Assembly (NCBI RefSeq): GCF_031143425.1
Contig: NC_090437.1
Coordinates: 843,895,978-843,959,977, forward strand
Source of the DNA: Pleurodeles waltl
Taxonomy: Eukaryota; Chordata; Amphibia; Caudata; Salamandridae
Length of the DNA stretch: 64,000 nucleotides
Direction of reading: 5' to 3'
Shown here piece after piece: positions 1 through 13,200 of this stretch; positions within the stretch are counted from its first letter, which is position 1; each line of letters begins with the position of its first letter. The translations under genes were made by a program, and so were the position numbers. The notes below the pieces were generated by a model. The model was not told where the DNA came from. It was given only the letters and a program-made list of their open reading frames with translations, and did no database searches.

Positions 1-3000
1 GTATGAATATAACACATACCTTTAAAATTCATTCCAATTTATTTGTCAAAATACACTCGGAAACACATATAAAAGAAGAGATTTTAAAGAGATGATATTG
101 CAGTACTAGCAGAGAACAATTCGTTTTTTCTGGCTAGTTCCTCGGCATAGGCAAAACAAACTATACGTAAAAACAGTATATCAAGAGGGTAAAAGCATTG
201 TGTAAAACAAACGCTGAGCAAGAGCTCATTCTGGCTCTTTCTTCAAGATGAGTCAAGTGCCCCAAATATAAAAAGCGACAGAGCAAACATGGAAATATCA
301 TCTATCCTATAACGCAATGAAAGGGCCCCATGATAGGACTTTATTTCTTTATTCTTAAGCAGAGGGAGAAGCGAGTTTAATCTTGGGTCAGATCTTTTTG
401 TGCAAAAAAAGCAAGAATGTATTATTGAGTCTCTACTCCCTCCTCCCCCTACTGTACCTGTGCAATATTGGACCAGCCTTCATCTCCTTCATGACACCTG
501 TCATCCAAGGCACTAGTTGGGGGGCGGAAATACCAATCACTTCACACTATGAGCACATCACTTATCTGATAAATTTTTAATCTCTAGCCCTACCAATAAG
601 GCTCTCCAAAGCCCACAGTGTGCTCGCTCTTGCTCTGAAGGTGGCCCTGGCTGGGGACACGTTTGGCGACGCTGCAAATGCTCTATCGATCTTATTCTTC
701 AGAAAATAATCTGTGATGAAGTTAGGTGCACACTTGTCATGATTATCTGTACTGTGAATCAGCGCTATAGTTAATGGTACGATAAAACCTTGAGGAACCA
801 ATTTACCAGTTTGTATAAATGCTATCTGTGCAGCTGACTCTGCCCTCCGGACGACTCCTGGGGTTTTCGCTTATGTGCAGTCATTATTTAATTGTTTATT
901 TTTCAATTTTGTAACAGCTTTTAGCACATCTAGTTATTTGCAGGTTAAAAAGTGGCTTAGAAAATCCTCCAAAAACTCAAAAGTCATCCCAAGACTATCA
1001 AATAGCTGAACTACTGACTTTTAAATGAATCAGTTACTGTGTTTATTTACTGTCATGATTACTGACGATGCTCACCTCTCTTTAACAACTTATCAGAGCT
1101 TTCCTTGGTGAAAGCGGTAGGTAAAAAAGGGCTTTCCTCAACAGACCGAGTATGTGGAAAAATGTGCCTGTAGTGGATAAAGTCTGTACTTTCGTAGCAT
1201 AGGAGAATGGACTCATAAGAGCAATTGCGGGAAGATGACGTGCTCTGCTTTTTATTGTACAGGAGATAGAATGTGGCTGCGACTAGCGCCGATGAGGAGA
1301 GCCCTAATTTTAGTGGCTCCCTATGATAACGCTTCCTGGCAGTCGGTCGTGTTAGTTGGCACAGACATCAAGCGCTTCCCTCTTTCCACTTGGAAGGGAA
1401 AGGGGCATAGTTGGAAGTCTTTCCGTTTGTCAGAAGTGCTCCACCTGCTGCTCATCTTCACAGGCCCATTTTATTCTGGCAACCCAGTAATCACCGACAG
1501 TGCCAGGCCAGAGAAGCTGTCAGCACAAATTACTCACGAAACAGAGGATTGAACATGACTCTAAAATGCAGGCATAAAAGTACCTTCATATGCTTTGAAC
1601 TGATTCAGCCAAATACCAGTTCTTGCTTTCCAAACTCCACTCGCAACAAGTTGTTGAAACAGATCAACTTCTGCATAATAGAGATGGTCATGGTCCTGTG
1701 CAGCAAATATACAGGTTTATGATTCCGCCTCCTGTTCACTGTTGTGCAGGATTAGGTGGTAGTTAGGGCGAGGAAGGGGCTGGAATGATATGTATATTTA
1801 TTTATCTTTGTAATATCCAGTGCATAACTTAATTGCTTCTAGGCTCCTGCGAGGGTGTTTAGATGAGGGAAGAAGAGAGTCGCTTATTTAGGATAGGACA
1901 GATGTTGGGGGTAGCAAAGAAGGCAGGAAGTTGTTCTTTGAGCAAGACTTTGCCTCTGAGAAGCACCTGTTTCCTGTCTTCCAGGGGACCTGTCTTCTAG
2001 TGGGACCTTTAGGTCGACGAGGTCCTGTGAGGCGAGGGTTCTGGGGACCACGAATCTCTTGATTTTGTTCCGTATGTATGCTGGTGCTAAAGCTTTAAGG
2101 CATCTAAAGGTTAATTAGAACACGAAAAAGATTATTCCAGCTTTCATTGTTGATTAGTGGAGGTTTCACTGGTTTTGAGTGATGTTCTTGTAGATTGGGG
2201 TACTGCTGCCTTTTCTATATTTTTCAAAATCGTTTTATCCAGTAGGATACATGCGAACTTGTAGCACTACAGATGAGGCAGGATAAGTGCTCTTACTACT
2301 GAGGAGTGGTGTTCTGTCAGAATGGCAGCCTTCTTGAGCTGTTTTTAAGGGGCCGACCAGTGAATGTCACAATCTACCAGCATCGTATGATGTCAGAGCA
2401 GACATATCAAAGAAAAAAGAACATTCTAGAGGCCTGGTGGAATACAGGATACAGAGAACTTTTATTATACACTGCATCACCCCTTTAATTAGTCGAATGA
2501 GGATTTAAGCATGTTCCCTACTAGGAAGTTAAGGCCATGGTCAGATTCTCAGAGAGTGGAGGACACACCTGGAATCTGGCTTCTCTACGACGTGATCTGG
2601 GCCTATGTAGGAAATTGGGTAACTGGTTGCGGGGGCGAAACCCTACTCAAGCGGCAACCACAATTCTCATCAGAATGAAACCCAGTCAAACCTCAAATTA
2701 TCATGTGCTTAACCCTCTGGTAGCTTGGCACAAAAGCAGTCCGACTTAATAAGAGGCAATGTGCAAAGTATGTATGCAGAACGTTAAACAGTATTAAAGT
2801 GAAAACACAAAACAAGAAAAATTGCACAGGGATTTAGAGAAATAGAGTAAAACATAATACATTATTTGAGATAAAAACAGCAAAAGTCAAAGAAGTGTAC
2901 AAGGGTTGAGGATGTATTATATATATATGAAAAATATGGGGAGGATAGGATAAGGAAATGTGTACGGACACAGACCCATGAAATATGTAATCCTTCAACA

Positions 3001-3550
3001 GACTAAATATAAAAGCCAGACAGCATAAAGAACTCTGGGACAGCTTTGAGGAGGAAACATATTCATACAAGTAACTAGACTGAACAACATCTGTGGGTGG
3101 GATCCGGGAAGTGCTGAACGTGGGACTAGATGTTATCAATATTAATTGTTTGTATGGTTGAATAAAATAATAAAATAAAATAAAAATATATACATATAAA
3201 AAACACTATACATAAATTATAACCCATATAAAGACATTTTTGAAATCCATATTCATCATAGAACAAAGTATACTTATCTGCTCAGAAGCAGCAGGCAAAA
3301 GAGGAATAATATGGAGGACAAGGATAGTTATATGGACTAGAAAGGGCCTGTTATTATGATGCAGTTTTGTTCTGTTCCAGAACTTTTAATGTGTGCTGCT
3401 CAGAAGGAGTGAATAAAAAAGTAATGCATGCAAAAAAACACAAAAAAACCCAGCAAAAGTCTGATTAGTACAACTAGAGATATGCAGTTTTAAAGATTTA
3501 TGTGAAAATAGTGCTTAGAAGCACAACACGCTAACTGTGCTTATCTGGTC
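1..3550. other. No gene recognised; AT-rich DNA
   Basis: I see no protein family, RNA gene or clear repeat boundary here. The open frames are short and show no known motif. A short A/T-rich simple stretch of repeated ataaa units lies near 3160-3200. The DNA may be decayed repeat or intron, but nothing in the sequence decides this. Confidence 0.5.
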
Positions 3551-3569
3551 CCGCTGGACTGGGGCTAAA

Positions 3570-5205
3570 ATCACAACTTCAGGCTAATCACGATGGAATA
3601 CTGGCCGGATACAGTACCAAGATAGGCCTGCTAAACAAAGTACCATAAATCCTGGTTTGTGGATTGTAGCGAGGTCCCGTGTCGGGTATGTTTTCCGCAG
3701 CTGTGGTTCTGAGGAGGCTGCTGTGCTGCAATTCAGAGCCTGCATCATCATTGAGGATGCAGGCAATGAGGGGCATGCGATGTGAAGTCCTGCTTCGAGG
3801 ATGGGTTGTGCAGTGGCAAGTCTTTGAAAGCTGCTGAGTTTACAATGCAAAGTCCTGAGTCATCATCGAGGGTGCCGTCGATGAGGAGCTTGCAGTGCAA
3901 AGGCCTGCATAGAGGATGCATCACGCAGCAGCAGTTTCAGGGAAGCTGTGGGCTGTGATGCGAGTGCCTGCAACAGTGATGCAGTAGTTCCTATACGGCT
4001 GTGAGGGGTCCAGAACTAGGGTGGCAGTACTTGAGGTCTAGGACTCACAGCAGGCAGAGTGAAGGTACTGGCTTAAGGTGGTTGGATCATTTTCTGTCCA
4101 TGAGTCTCTGATCAGGAAGCCAGTCAACTAGCCCTTGACGTTACTGTGGTGGTCCTGGGTTCAAGATGCATGTCCAGTCCTTCTCATTCAGATAGCAAGA
4201 CCACAGGGCAGCAGAGTAGCAGTCCTCTTGCACAGCAGCACAGCAGTCCTTGTGAATCTTCCATAGGTCCAGAGGTGTACTAAAGAGTTGGGTCTGCAAG
4301 TGCTCAGACCGAGCCTCTGTGATGTGCAAGTGTGGTTGGTGACAGCTTCTCCCCCTAATCAAGTCAGAGGTGGCCTTTCTTGCCAACACCTATTCCCCTT
4401 TGTCTTACTGGCTGGGAGCAATGCACAAAGCCCATTGGCCAGCTACACCTAGTCATGCGACCAAGGATACAGACTACAGGCACCAAATGGTTAGGAGAAG
4501 AAAATGGCAGCTTTCTAAGAGTGGCATTTTCAGAAATGTGACTTGAAATCTGACTTTACCATGAAAGAGGGTTTTAAACTGCAATTGCACAGACACCTAA
4601 CTCGACATTACTATCTTCTACAAATTGAAAGTTACCACTTATTAAATGTAATAAGGGAACCATACGTTATCCTATGGAAGAGGTAGGCCTCACAGTAGTG
4701 AAAAGCAAATTTAGGAGTTTTTCACTACCAGGGCATATAAAACTTAGATATACATGCCAAATTTTAAAATACTATGTACCCTTCTCTAAGGGCTGTGCAG
4801 GGCATACCCTAGGGGTGACCTATATCTATTAAATGGGAGATTTGGGCCTGACAAAATGTTTATCTTGCCAGGTTGCATTGGCAGTTTAAAACTGCTCACA
4901 CAGATTGCAGTGTTTAAAGGGCTACTTAAGTGGGTGTCACAATAAGTGATAGAACCCCACTAGCAGCATTTAATTTACAGGTCCTGGGTACATGTAGTAC
5001 AACTTTACTAGGGAGTTACTCATAAATGAAATATGCCAATCGCGTGTAAGCCAATTTTACCATGTTTAAAGGAGAGAGCACATGCACTTTAGCACTGGTT
5101 AGCAGTGGTAAAGTGCCTAGAGTCCTAAAGCCAGCAAAAAACAGGAAGATTGAGAGCAAACAGTTTTGGGAAACCAGGAGAAGGATGTCAGGTCCAACAG
5201 CCTAG
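3570..5205 (+). repeat. LTR-like dispersed repeat, copy 1
   Basis: This stretch shares several blocks, in opposite orientation, with the copy at about 10250-13510. Examples are a block around 4716-4745 (TTTTCACTACCAGGGCATA) whose reverse complement matches around 10590-10615, a CACCAAATGGTTAGGA block near 4482 matching near 10850, and a gtaagccaattttacc block near 5046 matching near 10250. The right end near 5205 reads ...ccaaca, a plausible CA end of an LTR. I recognise the family as a common salamander dispersed repeat, probably a solo LTR. No ORF in it is credible. The left boundary is approximate. Confidence 0.6.
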
Positions 5206-5859
5206 AACATGGATTTCATTTTTGAAGTCTTTGATGTTTTTAACAGTTTTGGCTCATTATGGTTTTAGGGCTTTGAGGCAATAAAATCGTTAGTGAATTA
5301 AAGCTAGTATCCCATGATGGGAGGCCAATCAAAGGTTTTACATGTAATTCATAAAGGAGATGCTGCACAAGTCATTGGGCACGAGGGGATGAGAACGCAA
5401 GTAGTCTGAAGTAGTTTATAATGAAGGATCCAACCCATTTTAGTGGTTGGTTTGTGAAGTGTGCTTCTGCTTTCAAACAGTGAATTGATCCACCATGATA
5501 GTCAGAGAGGATCATCATGTAGTAATCCCTGGAACTCTAGTGCATATTAAGGATGTTAAGGATGTGATTTAGATTGAGCTGACTGATTTTTTCACCATTC
5601 TGGAGTTGTACATTTGGCCTGAGACAGGCTGGTACTTCTTCATGTCTTTTTGGTCTAGAGTATTTTTTATAAGTATGGTGACCATTGAGCTATGTTATGC
5701 AAAGATGAGAATCAAAATGCTAAAGTATCAGAAATGAGCAGTGAAGAATCCATAATCAGAATATTGCTGGGGAGATTTGCAGAAGCTTCTTAAATTCAAG
5801 GAAAATCCTAAGGAAAAAACAATGGGACAAAAATCTAGGTCAAGGCGAGGGCCCATCTT

Positions 5860-6115
5860 GGATTGGGCAGCAGTCAGATAAATCCATTGCACCCACCATC
5901 TTGGCTTGGGAATGGTGATATAATGTAACTCCACCTCTTCCTGGAGAACTATGAGGAATGGAAGATTACAGGAAAAGAGGAGGTGATACCACACAAAGTA
6001 CCAAAGCCTTCTTGGATTGGTAAGTAGCCTCAAGAATCTACTGCACCTACTATCGTGAATTAGAAATGATAGTAACGTCCAGATCCACCTCTTTCTGTAG
6101 AATAATGGGACAGAG
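5860..6115. repeat. Imperfect repeat shared with 29690-29945
   Basis: Two diverged units are visible, each with a phrase like 'catcttggattgg...cctggagaactat'. The same phrases recur at 29690-29945. No coding content is supported. The shared unit is about 110-120 bases by eye, so this is a dispersed tandem repeat rather than a gene. Confidence 0.5.
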
Positions 6116-6699
6116 AATGCAACATCGAGGATTCCAGAAGGTAAGTAAATAGCCTTCTCAAATGACTAATATTTCTAAAACATCTTTTCATCTAAGATGT
6201 TTGTTTCAGAAGTTAGGCTTTTAAAAGGAAACGTTGTGCAGATTTGTGAACCGTTAGCACTAGTATGGCTTTTGTGGCACATCAGCATACAGCCTTACTG
6301 AAACTCCAGGGTTCTCGGCAAATCTGAAAATGAGACAAATGAACACACACTTATTTTTTCAGAAGAGTCATGTTTCCAAGAGCACTTTTCAGAAAGGTAA
6401 CATTTCCAGTCAACAAGAAACTGAAGTCTTCCACAGTAGATCTGTGAATAATAAAATCTTTTTAACTTCATTTTCCATGTGACCTTGGACAGTGATAGCA
6501 TCTAGTCTAGGAAAGGAGAGATAAAATACATCTGTCTCGAAGGGTATCAAATGGGATGCATGAAAGGAAGGATGAATCTTCCAATTCAACAGCAGAGCAA
6601 TATTAATGCTGGATTAATGCATTGAGCAATACAAAATGGACTATAGAAATGACTATTAGATGAGGAGCAAGATGTTAAAAAGTGTAAAGGCAACCTGAT

Positions 6700-6840
6700 T
6701 TAGAGTTTGGCGGGTGGGTTACTCTGTCACAAATGTGACGGATTTCCCATCTGCCGTATTACGATCTTCATATGCTAAAACGGGATCGTAATACGGTGGA
6801 CGAGATATCTGTCAAATCTTTGACAGAGTAAGGTGCTTAA
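6700..6840. mobile_element. Short foldback MITE
   Basis: The two halves are inverted copies. On the left are ACTCTGTCACAAATGTGACGG and GCCGTATTACGATC; on the right are GATCGTAATACGG and TTTGACAGAGTA. A short unpaired loop lies near 6767-6785. Both ends have decayed, so no target duplication can be assigned. It has no coding capacity. The core matches a non-autonomous DNA-transposon family common in salamanders; that family assignment is from recognition. Confidence 0.7.
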
Positions 6841-6959
6841 TCTCCAACAGAATAGTTTTATGCAGAATATCTTCGAATATCAAAATATTCCTTATTTTTT
6901 TACTTAGATTGAAATAAAATACATATGATATTGGATCTCTGTTTCTGTCAGATGACTGA

Positions 6960-7340
6960 TAGAATCAGATGCATCAGAGTGATGAGAGGAGCAGGTTGAA
7001 AGACCTTTGTATGACATCTGTGCGTACATATTATAATAGAGTTGTTATAGGAGGAATCTGCCCACAGAATTTGGATGCCATTACAGACCCAAAGTGGGAA
7101 CTCTTCTGGAATCTGGTAACTTCACTCAGTCTGACCAATAATCTGAGGATAGAAACCAGAACAGTGAGCCAGATTGCTTTATATCATCTTGCATAATTCT
7201 CCAGCACTGAAAATATATTGAGTGCCTTGATCATAAGAGATAGTATGAGGATGTCCATGTAATCAAAAGATGGCATTGATGAATTGTTTAGTCATGGTGG
7301 AAGCAAATGGTAGAGCTTTGAAGGCAGGAAAACTAAATAT
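6960..7340 (-). pseudogene. Ty3/gypsy integrase core remnant
   Basis: The minus strand read right to left gives a decayed integrase core. A segment with KALPFAST is followed by the second catalytic Asp in the context YDQGTQY, then by the third catalytic residue in the context GFYPQIIGQTE. In-frame stops interrupt it. The order is right for the reverse transcriptase fragment at 7494-7810, which lies upstream on the same strand. This is a dead Ty3/gypsy pol fragment with no LTRs recognised nearby. Confidence 0.75.
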
Positions 7341-7493
7341 CTTAAAGAAAAAGACAGCAGTCACCATTATTACTTGATGTCTTTCAGAAGATACAGTAGA
7401 AATATTTTGGCTACATCTCTTAATATTGTGTGCCATGGTTCAGGAGCGACTGGAGGAGGCTCTTATCAAGTGTTTCAGAATTAACTGATTCCC

Positions 7494-7810
7494 TCAGGCA
7501 CAAATTGAACTGACCAGAACATACTGCTCAATATCCTTATCTACAGATGGGCAGCAGAAGGATCTCAGTATTATTTCAAGAGTGTCAGAGGTGTAAGTCT
7601 CAACAATGAACATCTTGTCTCGATATGGATGGCATAAAATGGGTTCCTGAGTAAACGCTTCCTTGAGTGCACAGAAGGCTAGTTCTGCTTGTTGTCCCAA
7701 AGACAACGTTTCTGTAGATGTTTTTTTAAGGTCTGTGTGACCTGATTAGTTAAATAAGCACAATCTTGAATGAACTGGAAGTAGGAATTTGTGACTTCTA
7801 AAAACATTCA
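7494..7810 (-). pseudogene. Ty3/gypsy reverse transcriptase end and RNase H start
   Basis: The frame contains a QQAELAFCALKEAFTQEPIL-type segment followed by HPYRDKMFIVET. This is the usual junction between the RT thumb/connection and RNase H of Ty3/gypsy chromoviral-type pol. Upstream in the same frame (to about 7810) a degenerate FIQDCAYLTNQVTQ segment fits the preceding RT region. The RNase H Asp expected after VET is not preserved as ASD (TSD is seen). It is truncated on both sides and inactive. Together with the integrase at 6960-7340 it forms one minus-strand remnant. Confidence 0.8.
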
Positions 7811-8000
7811 TGGGCATATTTCTGAAAGGCTTGCACCACCCTTGCTTCACTTTTAGTGACACAGTGGCAGCGCAAACCTCTCAAACATATCTATGATTCT
7901 ACGCAAAGCTGCTTTGCATGACTTTGAAAGGCCTCATAGATATGGAGTAAGGCAATGTAGCGCAAATCACGCTACACTCTGTAGCTCTTACTCTGTGCCA

Positions 8001-8066
8001 GGGATGCATTCCAAGGGTGTTGTGGTGGGTTTTCCCACACAACACCCACAGATTTTGATGCATCCC
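8001..8066. repeat. Foldback, nested palindrome
   Basis: An outer pair GGGATGCAT / ATGCATCCC encloses an inner pair GGGTGTTGTG / ACAACACCC. It probably belongs to a longer decayed foldback element reaching to about 7860-8095, but no terminal repeats or target duplication are clear. Confidence 0.5.
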
Positions 8067-8099
8067 AAGATTTGCAAGACCTTTTAAACCTGGGTATGT

Positions 8100-8960
8100 G
8101 CCAAAACCTTACACCTACCTAGGGAAAGTGCAACAAGTAGAAATATCTTCATTTCTCCTCATTCTTTCCTCTTTCTATGTGTGCGTCAGGAATCTTAGCT
8201 GGCTTTTCCACGGGAGGAGTGACGACTACGATGAAAAAGATCGAACAAGATGGCTCAACTAAGGTCAAAGTCAATCCTGTCCGATGGGGAAGAGGGGAAA
8301 GAATAAGAGAAACTGATTACTTCAAGAGGACTGCTTAGCAGGCTACAGGTAAATTGCACATGCCTCTTAGATTATCTTTCTGAAATTAAAGAAAAAATAC
8401 ATAACATTTCGATCATATCAATATATATATTAATCCCCTAAGTCCCCCTAGTCCCCTCCTAAGTATGCTTGGGGCTATGATTCCACCTCACCTGTTTTGA
8501 TAAAGTGAAGAGAGGTATAATGGGATTAGTATCTTATCTGGGTAAAAAGAAAAACTATTGTTTTCTGGACAACACAATGTAAATAATCACAATATCTCAC
8601 TAGGACCTACTTAAGACAGGAGCCTACCATACACTCTCCCAGTGCCTCTTCTGAAATATGTTTAGGTTAAGAAAACTGCCAGTAACTCAAATTCATAAGA
8701 GAAAACATAACTGTGTGCATTTTATCATCATCATGTGTTATATCCAAAAGCCAGGCCCATAGTTTATGCCTTGTGACTTGCATAGCATAAACAATATTAA
8801 TGTCGTCAAAAACACAATCTTCTATAACATAGGATATGTGTGGGTTCAATCCTTTAATCAAACAGTCACTAATGACAGCCTTTTTGTGTCCCCACAGGTT
8901 GCCTCTTACCAGACGTTGTCCAGAACCACGAGGAACACTCTGGATAACAAATTAAACTCG
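8100..8960. other. No gene recognised
   Basis: No motif, RNA gene or repeat boundary is supported. Short open frames on both strands overlap the neighbouring hAT-type MITE and have no recognisable content. Confidence 0.4.
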
Positions 8961-8973
8961 GATAAGTATATAC

Positions 8974-9133
8974 CAGGGTTCTGCAAAGTCAGTCCTGGAG
9001 AGCCGGGTCCATGCCAGATTTTTAGCATATCCACATTTAGAAACAATTTCAGAAATCTACATTTTTCTAAATGTGGATATGCTAAAAATCTGGCATGGAC
9101 CCGGCTCCGCAGGATCGACTTTGCAGAACCCTG
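8974..9133. mobile_element. hAT-type MITE with 8-bp target duplication
   Basis: The element starts CAGGGTTCTGCAAAG and ends with the inverse. Two arms of roughly 70 bases form a nearly perfect hairpin around a short loop near 9045-9065. It is flanked on both sides by the identical 8-mer GTATATAC (8966-8973 and 9134-9141). A CAGGG start plus an 8-bp duplication is the signature of hAT-superfamily transposition. It has no coding capacity. The overlapping open frames on both strands are by-products of the palindrome. Confidence 0.92.
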
Positions 9134-9396
9134 GTATATACTTTTTGTGCACAAGTAGTGCATTACACCTTTGTGAAATTCAGGTTTGTCTTTTTTCTCT
9201 TCTTGTTTTGCAGATAACAGGCCAAGGAATTCTCCATGATACCGAGACTGGCAGCTGTGCATCAGGATTCCTGAACGCAACTCCATACAAGAAAATTAAC
9301 TCCCTACTCAACGAGGATGCTGTGAGGACCTGGAGACCCGCAAATTCACAGAGAGAGCAGAAGCAGAGACGTGACGTAAGGGAAATCAGTGCATTT

Positions 9397-9451
9397 GGAA
9401 GGGACAGGAATGTGCCATATGGCATAGATAGGGTGCATTCCTGCCCTTTCC
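9397..9451. repeat. Imperfect palindrome
   Basis: Left arm ggaagggacaggaatgtgcc pairs imperfectly with right arm ggtgcattcctgccctttcc. It resembles the core of a small foldback element. Boundaries and target duplication were not found. Confidence 0.45.
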
Positions 9452-9459
9452 TTTTGATG

Positions 9460-10240
9460 GGGGGCAGCGCAGCAAGCTGACTTGCTGCACTGCCCTGCGC
9501 CAAATGCTCATAAATTTGGCCTTAAGTTTCTATAATTGAAGTGCAGGAATAATCAACATCACAGATACTGTCTTCAATTAATTGATAAACTTTGAGAGCT
9601 TATTCAATAACTATAATGTTCCACCTTTGGTTCTCAAACTCACATTTCTCTAGTTTCCAGAACTACTGGTGTTGGCATAAAGACATGTTCCTTTTTTTCT
9701 GTGGCTGATCGGCACAGATGTGATCTATAAACCGCTAAAGGACGGCTGGTTCATTGTTATTGGACTGGGCCCTCTCTGCACTTTTGCCTTGGCCCCTCCT
9801 GTTTTCTAAACCTGTTTTGTTGATTTTTAGGACTCTGTACACTTTAACACGGATAGCCAGTGTTTGTGACATCATTGCAAATCAAAAGCTTAAGTTTAAC
9901 ACGTTTTTTATCAGGTGCATTATATATTTCTAAGCTAATATTGCTCCTTGTTTTAGGTCTTGTTAGCTAAAATATATAGCAACTCATATGACCATTAAGC
10001 ACATAATTGATTCTTATAAGTGGACTTTTTTTTATGGCGTTCAATTTTCTGATACACCCACATTGGCACTTAATGGATTATATTATGTATTAGAATGGAT
10101 TTGAACAAACTCTATACAAGACCTTTTTAGCTTTTGTAATATGCTGCTTTCAGTCCTTGCATTGTTTTTATTATGTGCTCACTTGATTTGTAAAGGTTTT
10201 TGTTAACCATACAATAAATAAATAAATATTACAGTGCTTG
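9460..10240. other. No gene recognised
   Basis: AT-rich sequence with no recognisable coding or RNA features. It abuts the LTR-like repeat that begins near 10250. Confidence 0.4.
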
Positions 10241-10249
10241 TGGTCTCTC

Positions 10250-13200
10250 CTTTGAACATGGTAAATTGGCTTACACAGAATTGACACATTTAATTTACTT
10301 GTAAGTCCCTATGAAAGTGGTACTACATACAACCTGGGGCTGTACATTTTAATGTTACTAATGGGCCTGCAGCACTTAATATGCCACCCACTTAGGTAGC
10401 TTTTTTTAATGTATCTCAGGCCTGCCATTTCTGTTTGTGTGTGCTTTTAAGTTGCCATTTGGGCCTGGAAAAATAAACCTTTGCTAGGCCCAAATGTTCC
10501 TTTTTAATACATGTAAGTGACTCCTAGCGTAGGCTGTAACCAGCCCACACGACAGGGTGCACTGTATTTAAAAAGTTCAACATATACTTTTAAGTTTTAC
10601 ATGTCCTGGTAGTGAAAAGCTCTCAAATTCATTTTTCACTATTGCAAGGTGCTCCTCTCCCAGAGGATAACATTGAGTTCACCGTATTACATTTAATAAG
10701 TGATAACGTTTGTGTGGGAGCAGGAAGGAATGTCATGTTTGGTGTCTGAGAAATTGTAACTTAAAATACAGTTTAATGATGAATTCGGATTTTAGGTGAC
10801 TATTCTGAAAATGCCACTTTTAGAAAGTTGACATTTTCTTGTCCTAACCATTTGGTGTCTGCAGGCTTTTCCTGGGTCACATAACTAGATATGGTTGGCA
10901 GTTGGCCTTTGTCTATTCCTCCCAGACTGTATCACAGTAGACGGTGTAGGTGTTAGCTGGATTGGCCACCCTGGCTTGATGGGGGAGAAGGGTGTCACCT
11001 ACCACACTTTCATTTCAAGTACACTATCATGATCAGCAAATATCCACAGTTTCATGGACAACAACTACAATCCCTCAAAATATATATGGTTTTGGATAGT
11101 CCTACGTTTATTTTCTTGTCTTTTACCCTGGATGTCGTTGGAGGACACAGTAACTACCTTTCCCAGTAGTAGCATTGGCCAGACCATTTTGAACTCACTT
11201 GCACAAAATCAAACCGCGCCCAGAGCTTCTTGCTCAGTATTGAGAGGATTATCTCTGCAGCGTTTGTTGGGATTTTCTCTATGGTCTTGCTAGTTTTTCC
11301 CAGCATGTTAGTCTGAGAGGATCTCGGCCTGTGAATGGAAGAAGTGAAAGAAGGCGCTCCTCTTCCCACCAAATAATCAGCAACAGCAGCAACAGTAGTC
11401 TGGTTCTGCATCGGGGGCAAACTCCTGGTCAGTTCTAGTCTGCTCAGCCAACAATTAGCATTCCCAGAGAGTCACACAGATGTGCCATCCGCCAAAAGAT
11501 TTGAGGGAATACTTCTTCTGAAAGAGAAAAGCTGCAAAAGTGTTGCCAATAATCTAGTGATCCTTATGCCCTACTTGTGATCTCAACAATGCGAGGGTAA
11601 CTCTTCAGTTTACTCTTTGTCATTTTGTTTTGGTGTAAATCCGAGGAACTGCTTTTTCTGTTTTAAAGAGTTGGCACTTGTGAGTTTCTCTAACACAAAA
11701 AGCTCAGCTTCTTGTATTATTTCCGCAATAATAACATTTGTTTGAGGGGAAGTTAGAATGTGCTGAGCAGCACCATTGTAGTGAATAAAAAGATGTGTGT
11801 ATTGTTCTGTGAATAAGCAACACAAAATCTAAATGTTGAAACACAATGTGTTCTACAACAGAAGTTTTCAAATACTGAATCAGCTTACACTGAATTCTGC
11901 ATTAATGATTCCTCTCAGGTATGTGAAACTTTGGTAAATTCAGGGATAAAGAGGAGGGGAGCATGAATGTTCTTGTCTAATCATGTTAGCTAGCTCTTGT
12001 GTTTCCAGCACTCCCTCCTAGTAGTTCCCTTCTCACGTATGATACCCCTCACCTGGCCATTCCAGCACCTCGTGTACTTGTGGAGAACTTCAAGGAGTTG
12101 GTATTGCCTGGTGGTGAACACCTTTTGACCATTGCAACACTCATGAGGATATATCATGGCCTGAAAGGCACTGGCCCAGCACACACACAAAGGGCCTATT
12201 GTGCCCGCAGGCTGACTTGGACCAGGACAGAGAGACAGGAAATTGTAGACACATCTGTAAGTGGAAAACTCCAGAAGCATCTCCCTTTTCAAAGGGGATA
12301 TCAGGCATAAAAAGGGGACCCTCACCCCACTCATCACTACACTCTTGGAACTGCAGATACTACAGAAGAGGGACTGCCCTGCTGTCCTGCTGTTTGATGG
12401 CTGTTCTGCTGAAAGAGAAGGAAGACTGGGCTTGCACCCTTCATCTCAGGGTGAAGGGACTCCAAGGGTCAGTTGGACTTCCTGTTCTCATCTACAGAGA
12501 CACAACAAGCTCCAGAGGTCTCCTTGTAACTGCCCAGCTAAACTGCTGTACTGGACCAGCCTGGACCTGCCTAAGCTCTGCTGGCCTCTGCTTAAGGGAG
12601 TTAATGATCTACAAGTGTGGCTCACAGGTCCTAGACCCTTGGTGTGGCATTAGTTGAGCTTCTTCTAAAAGAAAATTAGAAATCCTGAGTTTTGGGCACT
12701 TTGGGACTATGAACGAGTCAGTTTGCACCAAGATCTTGCCGCCTGCACCGACCACCAATGCGAAGCTCCTGAGAACCTGACTCTGTCCTGACTACCACCG
12801 ATGACTGGCAACATGCAATCTGCACTTCGTGCTACAGTATCGACATCCACCGTGATGTCCAACACAAATCACCAGAAATGACTGTCTAAAATGCCAGAGA
12901 GGATCTTCCTGCTACAGTGTTGACCATCCATGATGCCTGGCCTGGCCTACACGCTACATCATCGACCATTGGTGACACTCTCCCTGCTTCTCGTGGCCTC
13001 CTCTACCATGAACAGAATTATTTGTGCTGCACCTTAGCAGGTAACTTTTTCAGCTAGACTAACATAGTCCTTGCATCTTGCCCACGTTCCATCGCAGTCG
13101 GCCTGAAGTTGTGACTTTCATTGGGTCTTTCATAACCAGATCACCACTAGTGGTGTTCTGTGCTTGTGGGTGCTATACTTACCTTAAACCTTCAAAATTG

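Noticed and set aside
12199..12657. Two overlapping plus-strand frames of 130-152 codons
   Set aside because: They lie in an LTR-like dispersed repeat and overlap each other in different frames without motifs.
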